A stretch of 23,649 bases of DNA from the NCBI GenBank assembly GCA_003427395.1, contig BFEA01000498.1, forward strand, positions 1,151,282-1,174,930, read 5' to 3'. The notes beneath the pieces were generated by a model. The model had not been told where the DNA came from, did not search any database, and was given only the letters and a program-made list of their open reading frames with translations. The translations under genes were made by a program, and so were the position numbers. Below are positions 10,173-20,305 of the stretch, piece after piece; within the stretch, counting starts at the first letter, position 1; every line of letters starts with the position of its first letter. This DNA is from Chara braunii. Its lineage: Eukaryota; Streptophyta; Charophyceae; Charales; Characeae.

Positions 10173-12972
10173 CGCTTCGGTACTGGTCTGGGGTTGGGCG
10201 TATTAGTCTTCCGAGTTGGTCTGAGGTTGGGCGTGCTAGTCAATTGGGTGGGAGTACAATGGCGTCCGCAAAGAACACATCCACAAGCGCTGGACTGTCT
10301 GCCCCCGGGGACGGATGACCTCTACAGCAATCTACTCCTCAGTATATGCACGCAATGGGAGCACAATGGTTTTTGGACTTCGTTGTTAAGGGGGCCCTTT
10401 TTGGGCCAGCTGTTTTCATGGGACCCACTTGCGTTCCAGACGCCGGGGGAACAATCAACGTTCTTCCTCTCGGTACCATCGTCTCGTGCGCCAAGACTCC
10501 TGGAGGTTTGCTCAAGCTGCACACTAACGGCTTGTACGACGAGTGTAGACAGCCTATCAGAGGTGTTGAAGGTGTGCTGGTGACCATCAAGAGTTTCGCG
10601 GAGTACGGCTCGAACATGACGTTGTGCTCTCACTTCAAAGGCCTTTATGATGGCGGCAGCAAGCGTCTTCCATCGCCAGAGCAATATCTCGATCTCGCGC
10701 TGATGGTGCGGAAAGGACGTTCGGTTCTTCCGCGCGAACATGTTTTTCGGCTTCTGCCACCCCATGAGGGGTCGTCCGGCTTGGCTCAAGAAACTCCAGG
10801 CACGGCAGTGAGGCGCGGGAGTCCGATTCAAGACGCTGGGGGTCGGGTCAAGGGGCGTGCGCAGCGTTCACACGCAGGTCGGCCCGGATACTCCTAGGAA
10901 CACGTCGGACTTGCATTCTCAGGGTACAAGGACTCAACGGGTCGGTACTCCGAAACTCATCAAGAACCGCTGCGGCGGCGACACGTATTCGCTTTGAGAT
11001 GAGACGAGAAGAGAATCTGGCAGATCAAGGCAAGATGTTGGAGGGAATGAGGCTGAAGGGATGGGCGTTGTCCTCGAAAGCTCTGGCGGGGAGCAGACTC
11101 CTTCAGAGAAGAAGCGCGAGCGACAGAGGATGGCGCGAGAGGAGGTGGCAGAAGGAACCCTCCGCATGAAGAGGATGAAAAAAAAATCGGAGCCGGTGAT
11201 GGGCGGGGATGGAGGTGACGTCGGAGAACGTGCCTCGGGAAAGAGGCCGCCGAAGGACGAGGGTGGGATGGCAAGTAAGAAAGCGAGGAGGCCTGGCAGT
11301 TTCACCATCCGCAAAGGACAAGCCGTGGGTGGAGGAGATTCGGTTGATCCAGGCGTTGCGGCCGCGAGAGAACCTTCGGGGAAATAGAAATGGAAAGTGG
11401 CAGCTGAAGAAGGCGATGGCCAGAAGAAACCTCGAAGGCGGAAGACTGCTGAGGCGGCGAGCGGGTGCGAACGGCCTGTCAGGGAGGAGTGCGATGAAGC
11501 GGCAGCGTTCTGGCTCGAATACGAGCAGAACGATGGCGGCGAAATCGTGGAGAAGGAGCTCCCCGTCCAACTGCTCATCGACCCCAGGAAGATCTGCGAC
11601 ATCCCATCTTGGGAAAGATAGTACAACCACTGCAGTCTAAATCGCGAAACTGTGGACGACATCAAGGTTGCAATGCTGCGTCAATTCTGCGAGAAAAGGG
11701 GGAAGATCTGGACGAAAAACCCTTTGGTTCTGGCACCCATCTACAAGCCGGTGGAGCGTAGGCTGGAGCAAGCTGACAGGGTTCACAAAGATGTCTTCAA
11801 GCCAGAGGACATGGACAAGTACTACTATTACCCTGTTAATGGACAACACACCGTGGCTGCTGTGAAGGAGTTGGAGGGTGAGCCAATATTCGTATTGTGG
11901 AAGATGCACTCGTGGCCGGCGAGAGTGGTGTGGTTCTCCGACCGAGATTTCACGAGCTATAGGCAGGTCAGTCTCAACGAGAACACGAGACACAAGAGGT
12001 CTAAGCAGCGATTGCAGAAGGCCGCGTTCTTGGACATGCGGGAGGCATGGGAGAAAGAAGGAAGGCCGATGGCCATTCAAGGGAACCCTTCCGGCAAGGA
12101 GGCCGAAAAACAAAAGTTTTTCAATTTCCAAAAGCTGATTTTGGGAAAGAGTCCGAACGAAGCTCACTGGTCGTTGGCAGAAAAAGATTTGCCGCTCGCC
12201 GACAAGGAGTATGTCACTGTCATTGGCAGTGCATTGAGGCAGTGGATGCCGCTCGTGACGGCCGGTGATAACGTTTTCCGCAAAGCCATGAAGTTCTACG
12301 TGAAATGGGCGGAGGGGAAGTTATTGGGCGGCGACGGCAAGACGCCATTGTCGAGGCCGGGCAAATACATGCCAGACAAATCTCCAAGTTTGCAAGCAAT
12401 TCCAGAAATGGGCTCGAAAGCGGCGGCTGGTGAAACGAAGATGGGGTGGCTTGTCCAGGTACCTCCGCCTCTGACCAAAAAGAAAACGCAAGCGGACGAC
12501 AAGTTTTTCGTGGTCGTGAAGGAGCGAGACATGTTCTGTTGGCAGTGTCTCGCCGACGTGACGGATGTCGAGAAACTGTCGATCCTTAACGACATTCTCC
12601 CGCTAAGGGGAGTGTTTGTGCAATCCGCGGGCGGCCAGCTGAAGCGTCAGCATAAACCTGGAATTAAAGACATGGTCGCGACGAGGAAAGTGGACCGTGT
12701 GATGCTCTGTATGTTCCACTACATCTTGTTCCTTGAAATGGAAGAGGACGAACGTGTTTGGTGCCACCAGAGCCCTTTTTTTCGGACCGAGGGGAGGTTT
12801 TTGGAGGAGTTCGGGCTGCAGGGCCTCACGAAACAGGTGTGGGTCGAACTGCGAAAGCATTTCAAGGGCGCGGTGGAGTACGTGAACACTTGCAAACGTA
12901 CTCTTCTGCATGAGAAGGAGTCCACCGCCTTCTCTGTGGGAAGAGTGCGAGCCGACGAGTTGAACTCGTCAC

Positions 12973-13206
12973 GTATATGACGCGACATGTTGATCCCCTT
13001 ATTTTTTACCACATCAAATAGGTTATTATCCATTTTGTTCTCCATCGGAAATATCCACTATCATCATTTTTCGTGTGTTTTCTTAGCATATAAAGAATGG
13101 GATAAAAGGGTGATGATATTTGTGCCCTTGCAAAATGTGATTTTTTACTATTCGAGACAACCACCTTAAAATAAGTGACAAACAAAAGAAATATCATGTT
13201 TATTAG
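12973..13206 (+). other. Candidate intron in gene A (234 bp)
   Basis: The frame before it stops at 12978, and the sequence turns AT-rich, unlike the flanking coding DNA. Donor GTATATG follows TCAC at 12973; acceptor tgtttattAG ends at 13206. Splicing joins C+GA to restore an open frame reading SSRPREINERIDTLIDHEA. The frame then shifts within about 140 bp through later decay. An AT-rich insertion is the alternative explanation. Confidence 0.5.
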
Positions 13207-15173
13207 GACCACGCGAGATTAACGAGCGGATTGATACATTGATCGATCACGAGGCACATCAAATGCCCCGACCTCAACCGGGTGACCAGCCTTATTCCTT
13301 TCGCTTTCCCGCCTTCCCAAGCTCACGGTCATGTCACTGCGATCCGTGAGGTTGTGCGACATTACGTGTGCAACTTGTACGTCCTCGATTTGTGTGATCC
13401 CACACTCCTCACAGACTGGTGAGAAGACGATTTCGCCAACTTGCAAGGCGTTCTCCAAGCACTTTCGCCAACGCACTGGGCACTTGTGGCCTTTTTCCCC
13501 TCTCGTTGGGAGCTCAGTTTCTTGAAAGGCATGGCCAGGCTTAGCGTCCATCACGTCAGGACAGGGAAGTGGGTGCGCAATGAACAAAAGGAGGCCACTG
13601 TCCGGGAAGGCAATATGCTGGTTGAGGAGTGTGACCTCCTGTACGTGATTTTTAATGGCGAAAAGCTCGAAGACAACACATTCGCAGTCTACCCGGCCAG
13701 GAGCCCGACAAAGGCTTCCCGTGCTCATGGTTCAAGTCCGGATAAACAGATGGTGGCGGCCCGCTCGAAAGTTGTGAGTTCGTCGGACCCATCAGGACAG
13801 ACTGTGGAGTGTTTCGATGTGGCGGAAGAGGAAAGGTTCTCTCGTAGCATGTGGGAGGATGGCGGTGTGACAAGTTCTCAAGGACCTGCTTACGGGGAGA
13901 TGGAGTGGAACCCGCCCCGTCTACTTGGTCTGCTCGAAAGCTTTTGCAAAGCTGGGAAAACTGTTTTTTTCTTTGGGAAGGCGCATGCGTCTGTCGTGTG
14001 GGAACTCCTCCGCACCGGTCGGAACATCGTCGCGTTGGAGAAGAAGGCGAAGATGATCGAATACCTTCACGAGTTCGTAAGGGCACTCGTTGCAGACACT
14101 CGCAATGATTGCGAGTTTGTCCTGACCACCGGCGAACGGAACTGGGATCCCAAACATGACATGTATTGAAAATTGTCGGGGAACAACAGGACGGAGGTTT
14201 GGGACTTCCTTTTCCAACCCGGACCGCCTGGTCCAACCGACCTCGAATACAGTCGACGGAGAAACCTCGTGTTCAGTGTGCTCAATGGGTACCACGATGC
14301 ACCCAGGGAGTCTGTCTCGCATTTTTTGAGAAGGCTGGAGCACGTTTACTTCACGCTGGCCGAACCGCTCACCCTTGAAAACTACAAGTCACAGTTTGAC
14401 GAGGAGGACCCTTTCGACGCTGAAGACATGGAGGAGCTGAGCGACTCCGAAACCTTCGATTTCGAGTCCATGCCACTTCCTCAGGTGGTTGGACAGGTTG
14501 GTGAAGAAGAGGAAGGTGGCTCTCGAAGATATAGCTCGTCCCCTGCCGGTTTGAAGCGTGTGTTTTGGGGCGAACCAGTCGACGACCAATCGTCTGATGA
14601 TGGGGAGGAAGAGAGAGACTATGATCACGAACCTTGTGACAGGCTCCCAAAGGACCATGACACCTGGCAGAATGACAAACTCTACTTTTTTGGCAAGCAT
14701 CACCGGGGTCACGCCGGAGGATGTTTGGGGACACAACATCGTCTGACACCCGAGGATATTCCAACATGCTGTGAAGAATGGAAAGTGGGTCATTGCAATG
14801 AAGGGGGCCGATGGCAAGTGGAGTGGAATGAAGAGACTGGGACCGGGTACATTTAAGAGAACGGCGAGAGATGCTCTGGTGGAGCATTTGAGTCTTATGA
14901 ACCCCGAAAGGAGCGATCCGGACGTCGCTGCGTATGCAGAACAAAAGCTAAATGAGTTGTGCACCAGCAAAATGTTGGAGTTCCGAGCACCTTTCTACAC
15001 ACTTGAAAAGGCACCGTCTCGTGGCATTGACTGGCGCATGCCGCAACCTCCGTCGGGCGGTCAGCAACAGGGAGGGGTGGAGGAGGAGACGAAGGAGACG
15101 GCGGAGGTGGCGGAGGAGACGACTCACAGTTTGCCAGAAAGGGGATGGGCAAGACATCGTNGGTGGAGAAGGC

Positions 15174-15290
15174 GTCCGACGGAAAGGGGTCAGGCGGAAA
15201 GGACTCGGGCGGAAAGGGGTCAGGCGGAAAGGACTCGGGCGGAAAGGGGTCAGGCGGAAAGGACTCGGACGGAAAGGGGTCGGGCGGAAA
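15174..15290. repeat. 30-bp tandem repeat in coding tail of gene A
   Basis: A ggaaaggggtcaggcggaaa-type unit of 30 bp repeats at 15181, 15211, 15241 and, partially, 15271. In frame 1 it encodes Gly-Ser-Gly-Gly-Lys runs (GKGSGGKDSGG). The other frames give Arg-rich repeats. The frame-1 reading joins best to the downstream sequence, so a low-complexity linker is likely. Confidence 0.8.
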
Positions 15291-15804
15291 GCGTAGAACG
15301 TCCGGGAGTCCCCAGTGTCTGGAAACTGACCCTCACTGCGTAGGGAGTTGAGATTCTGACATGCGAGACGAGGCCACCCTGAGGTTTGATCAAGTGCCAG
15401 TAGATTCGCACTTGTCTGCGATGACTTCGTTTCCCGTTGCCGAGGAGAGTCCATCCCGCCGTGCGCAGCAGAGGTCTCCTGTGCTCAACACCTTGCTCCT
15501 GAAAGAGGGCGCGTCTTCNTTTTGCCTGGAGGGCGGGATGCCTGCATTGCGAAGGAGCGAAGGTGCGACCTTCGGTTCCCTCGGCTCGGGCGACCGCCAC
15601 AAACTTCGAATACATTCGGATTTGCTGACGTCGCCCTCCGCCATAAGTGCTCCTCACGCAACAGTTNCGCGGGGCCAAGAAAATGTCACTTCCTGNCCCC
15701 CGNATCNTCAGTTGGACACAGGGTTGCCNTGCTCGCCTTCGTTCTCATGTGTNGAGACTCGAGACCTGCGGTCTCGCGANGTGCTGGAGGGGCCCGCTGC
15801 AGGA

Positions 15805-16857
15805 GTGTTGGAGACCGGGGGTAGCGAGCACGAACGTCACACTCCTGGGGAAGAGGAGCGCTCTCCGGGAACGCGTGCTGTACATCGGGAAGGAGAGACT
15901 CAACGTTGGCAGTCTCGCAACGTGTTGGAGACCGGGGGTAGCGAGTGTGAACGTCGTGCTTCGGAGGGTGCGTCCGTGGACACTGACAACGAGAGTGCAG
16001 GAGCTCCGCGGGAAACGCATGCTTTACAGCAGGGAGAGGAGACTCGATATGGGCCGGCTCGTGAAGACGTGAAGTGGCTCCACGCACGAGCGCTGGTGAT
16101 CGGGACGTCCGAAGAGGTTTTGCACAGTCGTTCGGCTGTGGCCACGACGCGAGAGGGTGTCGTTAAGGGAGGTAAGTGGACGTCCGTGCAAGCTCCCGTT
16201 CTTGGCGATGATGAAGACGAAGAAGAACCAGTGGTGGAAGCTCGGGTTCATGGCGATGAGAAAGGCGGAGAACCCGTGGGTGTCGTTAAGGGAGGTCAGT
16301 GGACGTCCATGCAAGCTCCCGTTCTTGGCGACGATGAAGACGAAGAAGAACCCGCGGTGGAAGCTCGGGTTCATGGCGATGAGAAAGTCGGAGAACCCAT
16401 GGTGGAAGGCGGTGAGGTGACTGTCGACATCCGGACGGATCCACAGCGGAAAGATGGTGATTCTTCGCCCACCCATTGGGGTGAAGAACAGGGTTGTCGA
16501 CCGTCTGTCCTAAGCACCGCTTGGGGAATGGTGCTTCATGAAGCCATAGAGTTGGGTGACGACTCGGCAGCCACCGAGGTGGTTGGCGACTCAGGCGTGG
16601 CCGAGATGCAGAACGTCGAATCCTCCGAGGAAGGCGGTGAGGTGGCCGTCAGCATCAAGATGGATCCAGAGCGGAAAGATCATGATTCTCCGTCCACCCA
16701 TTGCGTTGCCGAACAGGGTGATCGAGCATCTGTCCTCAATACCGGTCGGGAAATGGTGCTTCATGAAGCCATCGACTTGCCAAGCGACTTAGCTGCCACC
16801 AAGCTGGTTCACGACACAGCCGTGGCCGAGGTCCAGAACCTCGAATCGTCCGTGGAC
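15805..16857 (+). repeat. Three nested in-frame tandem duplications in gene B exon 1
   Basis: Three successive repeat families lie inside the open frame. A block containing gtgttggagaccgggggtag occurs at 15805 and 15922 (117 bp). A 123-bp unit occurs at 16156-16278 and 16279-16401, encoding VVKGG(K/Q)WTS and LGDDEDEEEP. A 225-bp unit occurs at 16408-16632 and 16633-16857, encoding GGEV(T/A)V and MVLHEAI(E/D)L. All periods are multiples of three, so each duplication kept the frame, consistent with growth while the gene was functional. Confidence 0.85.
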
Positions 16858-16912
16858 GTTAGCGCAGTGGCGCGACAGGAGGGTCAGTTCCCTCAATGGG
16901 CTCCCGAGCACA

Positions 16913-17055
16913 GTAAGATTTGTGAATAGGAGCACTCGCATATCTGTCACTAACCAGCTCTGTGTTCGTCCAAATTGATGTCATGGGCTGATGTACCTAT
17001 TACCACTTGTTAAAAAAAACCTTGTGGGCTGTTGGTTGTTTTCTATGTTCTACAG
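16913..17055 (+). other. Candidate intron in gene B (143 bp)
   Basis: Donor CACA|GTAAGA at 16913 and acceptor ttgttttctatgttctacAG at 17055 are both near-consensus, and the acceptor has a T-rich tract. Joining A (16912) to GT (17056) makes a Ser codon and links the open frame ending PEHS to VRLLMSLLMKPLKAVRE in one frame. The unspliced frame would stop at 16927-16929. Confidence 0.7.
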
Positions 17056-18266
17056 GTGTGAGGTTGTTAATGTCCCTGCTCATGAAGCCTTTAAAAGCCG
17101 TGCGAGAGAAACGTCTTTCAGGGAGGTCATTTGCCCCTTTACCGAAGAAGTCGTCAAGTGTAGGGTTGTTTAAAAGGGTCCAGATACCTCGCCTTTCCCA
17201 GAGAGTTGTCAAGGTTCTAAAGGCTTGTGGAATAGATAAGGAGGAAGGTCTGCGGAAACATTTGGCTGCGTCTATTGAGAGAGTTACTACTTTGTCTGAT
17301 GGGTCTGATGACGATGGCAAACGGGTGTCTTGAAAAACCCGTGTCCTAAGTACATCGCGAAGGACACATTCAACAGTCGGGGATACAACTTTTCTGGGAA
17401 AAGGGTAGGCAATACTTAGCCATTCCGCCCCGGGGTTTGTGCTCACTCCCCACACTTGTTCGTGGGTGTTTGTGCAGTTGGGGCTACATCATGTTTTCGC
17501 GTTCCCTTGCCTACTGAGGAGCTTAGCGCCACGGACTTCAGAATGTTGCAGGACGTCTGCGGAGATTTCAGCAACCCACGAGGTGGTTTCCTCGGTTCGC
17601 AGAGGTCCCAGTTCGATTCCGTTGACCAGAAAAAGTCTTCAAACTCTTGTCCAAGGGGGATGGTTTTCCGACGAGGTGGTGGAGTCGTACTTGGCCTTGC
17701 TTGCCAACGCCGCGTTCCCTGGGNGTCCCTCTCTTTACATTTGCAGTATCTTTTTCTATACCAAGTTCGTCGGTGTCGGCTATCGACATGAAAGTGTTGC
17801 GAAATGGACAAAAGATGTGGATATTTTCTCGTATGGCATGGTCTTGATTTCTGTCGATAAAAATCGAGTGCATTGGACTCTATTATGTGTCCGAGAACAA
17901 GGGCTGGAGTATTACGACTCTCTCCTGCAAGACGATGGCGGTTTTTCTTCCGATGTGCTTGCGAACTTCACGTAATACCTCCGTGACGAAGCGGTTTGTC
18001 GATATGGTCAACAAGCAAAAATGGATCTCCCGGCGCCCAATGTGGTTGCTCATGGTGTCCCTCAGCAGTCGGACGGGTCGAGCTGCGGTGTGTTTATGCT
18101 CGCCTTTGCTTCTTTTCTTGCACGCGGCTATCCGCCACCATTTCTGATTGCCCAAAGCGACATTGCAAACATCAGGCTGAGGATTGCAGTGGACATACTC
18201 CAAGGCTCTNAATAATGCCCATNTTGTTAACATACGCGTAGTTTTTTTTCGAAAGGCCATAAGCAG

Positions 18267-18288
18267 AAGTGCGAATCTATTCCCACTT
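18267..18288. promoter_or_regulatory. Palindromic motif just after gene B
   Basis: aagtgcgaatctattcccac followed by tt has inverted arms AAGTGcGA/Tc-CACTT with one mismatch. It lies about 50 bp beyond the gene B stop. It is similar, in inverted orientation, to gtgagagtagattcatactt at about 1269 beyond the left genes, so it could mark a subterminal region of the element. Confidence 0.4.
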
Positions 18289-18380
18289 GATCTAGCAGTC
18301 AGCCGGTTCGAGTTGTGCTGTTGTTTTGATAAGGTACCAGATTGTAGTGGACGTTTTGGTCAAGTACACGCTTAGGTGTC

Positions 18381-18649
18381 GATGTAAATATCCCAGCCTC
18401 GTGCTGTAGCAATTTTTTAAGGGTTCTTCATTTCGTGGAACCTGTCATCTTTACTCGTAGGACTTTCAGCAGCGCCGTGCTGCCTTTGTTTGTTTNCGGG
18501 TTGTTCTCACTGCTTGNCGCACAACATCAGCTAGACGGTAGCAGCGGATGCTTACGTGAAGTAAAAGCTTATATGCTGATGTAAATATCCCAGCCATGTG
18601 GTGTAGTTCCTTTTGAGTAGACACTTACATATCAGATGTGAATATCCCA
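18381..18649. repeat. Dispersed gatgtaaatatcccagcc repeats
   Basis: gatgtaaatatcccagcc occurs at 18381 and 18578, with a variant gatgtgaatatccca at 18635, each followed by a (t/g)gtgctgtag-like stretch. The surrounding 18216-19160 is otherwise unassigned. It is T-rich on the plus strand with many Ns and two motif variants (19041-19062, 19106-19128). Confidence 0.6.
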
Positions 18650-19163
18650 ANTTTGTGCTCNTTTTGTTTATTTTCGGNTTGTTCTCCTTATGTCCTCTCG
18701 GACCGCGGCAGCACTGTGCTGCGTTTGTTCGNTTCGAGGTTGTGCTCCTTTGTGACTCATGTGAAAGATATCGACGATTTATTCTTGGTCGCCAAATTGT
18801 TTCGTGTGCCGCCTCGTTTTACGGTTCACCNCCTCTGCTTGTNTCCATTGAATGTTGTCTGTTGGTTCCTTATGACAGTTGCGAACTTGTTCTCCATTCG
18901 GAAACCAATTGTNGCCAGAATGTATGTGTGCTTAAAGTTGTTTTACNGATTCAACGGTGCACTAAATGATNACCAATTTTGTTATCCCCGAAATACATCT
19001 CGTGCTCTCCACGGAATGATGGTTGTTGTTTCCGTATGGGAAATGCGAACATATNCGTACTTCAAATGCCGTACATTTGTGATTGAACTGTTGGTTCCAT
19101 ATGAGAAATGAGAACATATTCGCACTTTGGCTCCATGTACTTTGTAATTTTTGGAAAGCCTCC

Positions 19164-19227
19164 GTGCACTTTGCAATGTGGGATTGTATGATATTGTGCA
19201 CTTTGCAATGTGGGATTGTATGATATT
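19164..19227. repeat. 32-bp tandem duplication
   Basis: gtgcactttgcaatgtggga and its continuation to gatatt occur at 19164-19195 and again at 19196-19227 with no change visible. Looser tgc(a/t)ctttgcaat echoes continue to about 19410. Confidence 0.85.
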
Positions 19228-19413
19228 TTGCATTCAATGATTTTTTGAAACGTCTCTGTGTGCTTTGCAATTTGCCCTTGAATGAATTTCCTGCATTGAA
19301 TAGTTTTTGGAAACTGTTCGTGTGCTGTAAGACTTCACCGTTGGAAAAACACTAGGCAACTTGAGATGTTTTCACCTCGATGTTTGCGATGTCACTGTGT
19401 GCTTTGCAATTTG

Positions 19414-19715
19414 ACTTCAGATGTTTTCATCTCGATGTTTGCGATGACAAGAGATACTTGTATAAATGGATATGAATCTTCTACACAAAAAGATTTGATG
19501 GTGTTTTCAACCTGTGATATACAAATGACAAGCCAATGTCGATATTAAATCGTCACGCTGATGGACTTGAGATGTTTTCATCTCGATGTTTGCGATGATA
19601 AGAGATACTTGTATGAATGAATATAAATCTTCTACAGAGAAAGATTTGACGCTGTTTTCAACCTGTGATATACAAATGATAAACCAATGTCCATATTAAA
19701 TCGTCGCGCTGATGG
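19414..19715. repeat. 151-bp tandem duplication
   Basis: Copies at 19414-19564 and 19565-19715 share gatgttttcatctcgatgtt, agagatacttgtat, ttttcaacctgtgatataca and atattaaatcgtc with few differences. A truncated copy (acttgagatgttttcacctc) precedes them at about 19357. No coding potential is evident. Confidence 0.85.
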
Positions 19716-20305
19716 ACTGCGCAACTGCTTCTCCATCAAAGTGCGAGTTCAATGGCACTTCTAGTGTGAGCCCTGAGCAATTCCCTCGCACTTTGCTTCA
19801 TGTCGAGGAGGGTATCGAACGCACCGCCGGTAAGCACCTGCACATCACGAAACAAGAGCACGTCCCAATTGGAACATTGTCGGGTTCTTGCGATGTCGAC
19901 TCCCACATGATGACTGCACTGAACAGTGGTAGGATGACGGCTCAGCCTCTGACAAGTATTCCCCCTAAGTCATGTTAAACAATTTGACTATGTGGAAGAT
20001 ATAAACTGTTTGAAAGTGCACTTCAAGTATTCCCCCAAATACAACACCCCCCCACGTAAACGGTTTTGGCGTACTTCCTAGAATGCATGTGATTGCAATT
20101 CTTATCACAATTAAAGTGTCATCGGGAAGCATATCCCGCGAAAGTACGATTGTTCGAAAATGCAAATATTTGTCTGTCTGCCTGCCCCCCAAGGTCTAGG
20201 TCAATGTGACACAGCCCAGTCAACGTCGACAAAGGCCCAGTCAGACAAAAAAGCAGGGGACGAGACCACTGTCGAAACCAAAAAGCATGACTGCATCTTA
20301 CGACT

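Larger units (their letters stand above)
10259..15351 (+). pseudogene. Gene A: decayed ParB-like / methyltransferase-like protein
   Basis: The start is ATG at 10259 (acaATGGCG). Coding follows frame 2 through a TGA at 10316 to about 10860. It then shifts to frame 3 with TGA at 10995 and TAG at 11385 and 11619. An open 12-kb segment to 12972 follows, then a candidate intron. After a further frameshift (about 13243-13350), frame 1 runs from about 13321 with TGA at 13420 and 14167. It shifts to frame 2 near 14690 (TGA 14744) and probably returns to frame 1 near 15060-15100, ending at TGA 15349-15351. The N-terminal 200 residues are unrecognised. A basic linker (11061-11480) precedes a ParB/sulfiredoxin-like segment with LLIDPRKICDI at 11574-11606 and YPVNGQHTVAA at 11829-11861. 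Further on, VLDLCDPT (13381-13404), HWALVAFFP and a GKTVFFFGKAHA...GRNIVALE block (13954-14040) follow the order motif IV then motif I of beta-class amino-methyltransferases, but lack an intact DPPY or FxGxG. Both domain calls are remote-similarity inferences. Intact length would be about 1,600 residues. Confidence 0.6.
15361..18215 (+). pseudogene. Gene B: decayed Ulp1-like (C48) cysteine protease gene
   Basis: An open frame runs from 15361 (ATG; an alternative ATG at 15421 follows a motif copy) to the donor at 16913. It encodes about 517 acidic, repeat-rich residues with no known fold. After a candidate intron the frame resumes at 17056 with a basic region (KPLKAVREKRL) and an acidic SDGSDDDG patch. 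It is broken by a TGA at 17331 and two frameshifts (about 17334 and 17560-17600). It then reads through a Ulp1 catalytic domain: IPLTRKSLQTL and GGWFSDEVVESYLALL (17616-17706), WTKDVDIF, HWTL with catalytic His at 17871, YYDSLL with Asp at 17916, a TAA at 17973-17975, then VPQQSDGSSCGVFM with Gln at 18066 and Cys at 18084. The stop is TAA at 18213. Ulp1-type proteases process SUMO or related modifiers and are frequent passengers of plant transposons. The triad residues are intact but the copy cannot make full-length protein. A single TGA separates it from gene A in the same frame, so A and B may once have been one gene. Confidence 0.7.

Noticed and set aside
13219-13728. Minus-strand open frame of 169 codons
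   Set aside because: It lies antisense to the plus-strand methyltransferase-like coding, which reads continuously with the downstream domain.
10259-17975. Stop-codon reassignment (TGA or TAG read as amino acids)
   Set aside because: The stops are few, mixed in type and accompanied by frameshifts. Long stretches use none of them, so decay explains them better.
1509-18215. LTR retrotransposon or LINE
   Set aside because: No reverse transcriptase, integrase, gag or long direct terminal repeats were seen on either strand.
18638-19111. Plus-strand open frame of about 157 codons after gene B
   Set aside because: Many Ns, T-driven hydrophobic composition and no domain; it spans motif copies and repeats.
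19712-19978. Plus-strand open frame of 88 codons
   Set aside because: It begins at the edge of a 151-bp repeat and runs through a motif-like sequence. No family is recognised, so it is too weak to annotate.
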